Source of the DNA: Pirellulales bacterium
GTDB lineage: Bacteria; Planctomycetota; Planctomycetia; Pirellulales; JAEUIK01
Reading direction: 5' to 3'
Length of the DNA stretch: 64,000 nt
Assembly (NCBI GenBank): GCA_019745975.1
Contig: JAIESQ010000019.1
Coordinates: forward strand, 84,130 to 148,129
The stretch's first letter is position 1. The number at the start of each line of letters is the position of its first letter. The position numbers and the translations under genes were made by a program. Under the pieces are notes generated by a model that searched no databases, was not told the DNA's origin, and saw nothing but the letters and a program-made list of their open reading frames with translations. Positions 63,276 through 64,000 of this stretch are shown piece by piece.

Positions 63276-63963
63276 TCACGAAGCTGCGGGCTTGCCCAAG
63301 GTCGATTGGAAGAACGCCTCGTGCCGGCGCGCCGCGGCCTCGCCGGTGGGCCCGACGTCGATCCCTTCTTTGAGATAGGCGGAGAAGAGCAAGTCAACTT
63401 CGCGTCGCACCATCTCGTCCTCGTCGTCGAGCAGGTTTTCCAACAAGGGAACGATCCGCGCGGCTTCGGAGGTTAGGTCCAAGATCGCGATGCGCGCGTC
63501 GTAGCTGCGCCCGATATCAGGATCGCGAAGTTGCGCCACCCATTCCTCGGGCGATTGGCCAAGACTCGCCCGCTCGGGGTACCACTGCGGTGGCCATCGC
63601 TCGCCCAGGTAATCCACTCCCAGCCAGCGCGTGTAGCGCGGCTTCACCAGATTGATGGGCTTGAAATGGAGATTCGTCCAGCGCCGCTGGCGCGCCATTT
63701 CGACAAACCGCAACGTGCAGAAAAACCGCGAGCGTGACCTGCCGCCCAAATTGAACAGGTCGCTTTTCACCGATTCTTCGCACAAGACGAGGTGCTCGTA
63801 GAGACCTTTGCCGAGCGATGGCCGATTCGTGTAATCGAACCGCATCCAGCCGCATGCCTGGCAGATGCCCAATACCGGCAGGTTCCAAGTGGTGCGCGCG
63901 ATGTCGATATCAACGACGTCACACCTGCACTTTCTGAGAAATCGTCGGTAACTGGTATTCCAT
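63276..63963 (-). pseudogene. Unrecognised gene with an apparent frameshift near its start
   Basis: An ATG at 63963 with a strong ribosome site (GAGGGA) opens a 14-residue frame (MEYQLPTISQKVQV) that meets TGA at 63919-63921. In the adjacent frame the sequence continues without a stop as DVVDIDIARTTWNLPVLGIC to the end at 63276. No good start exists in the second frame except a TTG at 63872. Removing one base near 63920 joins the two into about 228 residues. The body contains CQACGW (half zinc site) and HEAT-like helices near the C terminus. Either a recent mutation, a sequencing error or programmed frameshifting. Confidence 0.55.
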
Positions 63964-64000
63964 GAAAAACGGCTCTTCCCTCAAGCTGCGGTTGCAAGAC

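Overview
This GC-rich bacterial window looks like a chromosome segment of a planctomycete, most likely of the Pirellulales type. That placement is inferred from several features. There is a very large Ser/Thr kinase-WD40 protein overlapping an ECF sigma factor gene. There are many secreted or membrane proteins of unknown function, HTTM and penicillin-acylase proteins, and two phosphohexomutases. A compact cluster runs rplY-pth-rpsF-ssb-rplI-dnaB. No rRNA, tRNA, CRISPR array, prophage or complete insertion sequence was recognised.

Layout. 1-1.6 kb: a repeat-bearing intergenic stretch, then a secreted alpha/beta hydrolase and a GNAT gene facing each other, both cut off at their 3' ends. 1.7-4.5 kb: an EF-hand protein, a sialidase-fold protein and cdsA. 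4.9-11.2 kb: the conserved RNA/nucleotide-signalling run phoH, pgpH-like HD phosphodiesterase, ybeY and corC-like, then a two-gene accessory cassette, then recO. 11.2-16.6 kb: BamD-like lipoprotein, lptE, folP, proA, a lone FliM-like protein and a 29-residue membrane peptide. 16.8-26.6 kb: an HD protein, several planctomycete-style hypothetical proteins, a KAP-like membrane ATPase, a His/Cys-rich secreted protein with a strong terminator, an HTTM protein and a sugar-isomerase-like protein. 26.7-32.6 kb: a BrnT/BrnA-like toxin-antitoxin pair, a HAD phosphatase, and the kinase-WD40/sigma pair.

32.6-42 kb: NtrC- and NarL-type response regulators, XerC-like recombinase, secreted hypotheticals, an ArsR regulator and an M20 amidohydrolase. 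42-49.3 kb: RdgB, a secreted hypothetical, MtaB, ClpS, an M20 dipeptidase and SerS. 49.3-50.7 kb: a small AT-richer islet with two unrecognised proteins. 50.8-56.7 kb: penicillin/AHL acylase and two divergent phosphohexomutases. 56.8-61.2 kb: the minus-strand operon rplY-pth-rpsF-ssb-rplI-dnaB. 61.7-64 kb: a secreted alpha/beta hydrolase and a gene that appears frameshifted near its start.

Intergenic spaces carry several dispersed repeat families. One is a REP-like palindrome that twice occurs as an inverted pair with a conserved palindromic linker, resembling the BIMEs of enterobacteria. Others are AGCCCAGGG hairpins, CCACAGAGG-type repeats and a TAGTGGCTAGT inverted repeat. The parts most worth follow-up are the cassette between corC and recO, the islet after serS, the KAP-like ATPase, the His/Cys-rich protein and the REP pairs.
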